A stretch of 6,382 bases of DNA from contig CAOKJI010000119.1 in assembly GCA_948468495.1 (NCBI GenBank), positions 1-6,382 of the forward strand, given 5' to 3'. Shown one piece after another: positions 5,996 through 6,382 of the stretch. Numbering within the stretch: position 1 is the stretch's first letter; each line of letters starts with the position of its first letter. The notes under the pieces are model-generated. The model ran no database searches and was not told where the DNA came from. It worked only from the letters and a program-made list of their open reading frames with translations. Position numbers and translations under genes: made by a program. Origin of the DNA: an uncultured Dorea sp. GTDB lineage: Bacteria > Bacillota_A > Clostridia > Lachnospirales > Lachnospiraceae.

Positions 5996-6359
5996 GTTTT
6001 TTGAGCGTTCCTTTCCGGATAAAGTTTTTTACTCTGTTAGAGTTCAATACATACATAGAACGTGCATAGTAGACGCTGCGGGGTGTAACCCTGACAGCAA
6101 CCTTGACAAAATCACCGTCAATGACATATTCTTTTGTAAATTCTATCGAATCATCTTTTTTATTCCGTCCGACATAGTCAGGATGGGCGATGATTTCTGA
6201 GATGTCACCTCCATATTTTACAAAATCATCAGGATGTGATGTTTTCATGTGTTTGATATTTGTGTCAGCAATATATATTGGAGTGCCGGAGGGGATATCA
6301 AGACCGAGTGTTTCAATCACAGCGGATGAAAAAAATCCTATTAATTTGCGGTTTGCCAT
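5985..6359 (-). CDS. Putative PBECR-type (BECR-fold) nuclease, 124 aa
   Basis: The complete 124-residue protein starts MANRKLIGFF, with AGGA 9 nt before the ATG and an in-frame TGA two codons upstream, so it is not the tail of a larger ORF. It resembles, from memory, the PBECR domains (phage barnase/EndoU/colicin E5-D/RelE-like nucleases; PBECR3 seems closest). Supporting segments are the strand IYIAD (28-32), NIKHMKTSHPDDF (34-46) with His37 and His42, IIAHPDYVG (56-64), SIEFTKEY (71-78), VKVAVRV (85-91), and YYARSMYVLNSNRVKNFI (97-114). PBECR domains usually sit inside phage polyvalent proteins or act as toxins, and a free-standing copy suggests an RNA-cleaving toxin. No protein antitoxin gene follows it; the small RNA does. 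The lower G/C content points to a different origin from the ABC operon. The family assignment is moderate and the activity is inferred. Confidence 0.72.
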   Translation of the reverse strand: MANRKLIGFFSSAVIETLGLDIPSGTPIYIADTNIKHMKTSHPDDFVKYGGDISEIIAHPDYVGRNKKDDSIEFTKEYVIDGDFVKVAVRVTPRSVYYARSMYVLNSNRVKNFIRKGTLKKLDK

Positions 6360-6382
6360 ATATCATTTTCCTATTTTATTAT

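Overview
The window looks like accessory DNA from a Gram-positive anaerobe, most likely a Lachnospiraceae/Clostridia-type Firmicute. The evidence is strong AGGAGG-type ribosome sites, GTG starts, Firmicute-style promoters, and a G/C-rich operon between visibly A/T-rich flanks. By hand count, 34 of 60 bases at 4321-4380 are G/C, against 20 of 60 at 6001-6060. The assignment is by style only; no marker gene is present.

Layout. The left flank (1-347) is A/T-rich and reads on the minus strand. It has a 46-residue small protein gene (150-290) with a near-consensus promoter that overlaps a palindrome, followed by a doubtful 31-codon ORF (26-121). The centre (about 370-5791) is a plus-strand block: an RR-type operator and weak promoter, an ABC ATPase (529-1230), a 927-residue FtsX/MacB-type permease (1227-4010), a 62-nt inverted repeat, an OmpR-family response regulator (4105-4791) and a histidine kinase (4793-5791). 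The right flank (5823-6382) reads on the minus strand again. It holds a 124-residue protein that resembles a PBECR/BECR-fold nuclease (5985-6359). Directly downstream is an apparent structured small RNA (about 5961 to 5827) with its own consensus promoter and an intrinsic terminator.

How the centre probably works. The kinase has two membrane helices with almost no extracellular loop, so it is unlikely to sense a ligand outside the cell by itself. The two large extracytoplasmic domains of the permease are the better candidates for sensing, as in BceAB/BceRS-type antimicrobial-peptide detoxification modules. The response regulator probably binds TGACA-N4-TGTCA at 444-457, upstream of a promoter with a poor -35, so the operon would induce itself. 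The transported substrate cannot be read from the sequence.

Most notable points. (1) A perfect 22-bp direct repeat (348-369 and 5801-5822) brackets the whole transporter/two-component block. Removing the block would rejoin the intact promoter of the 46-residue gene to the end of the small RNA, so the block looks like an insertion into a minus-strand locus. (2) The nuclease-like gene followed by an independently promoted small RNA is a candidate undescribed toxin/RNA module.
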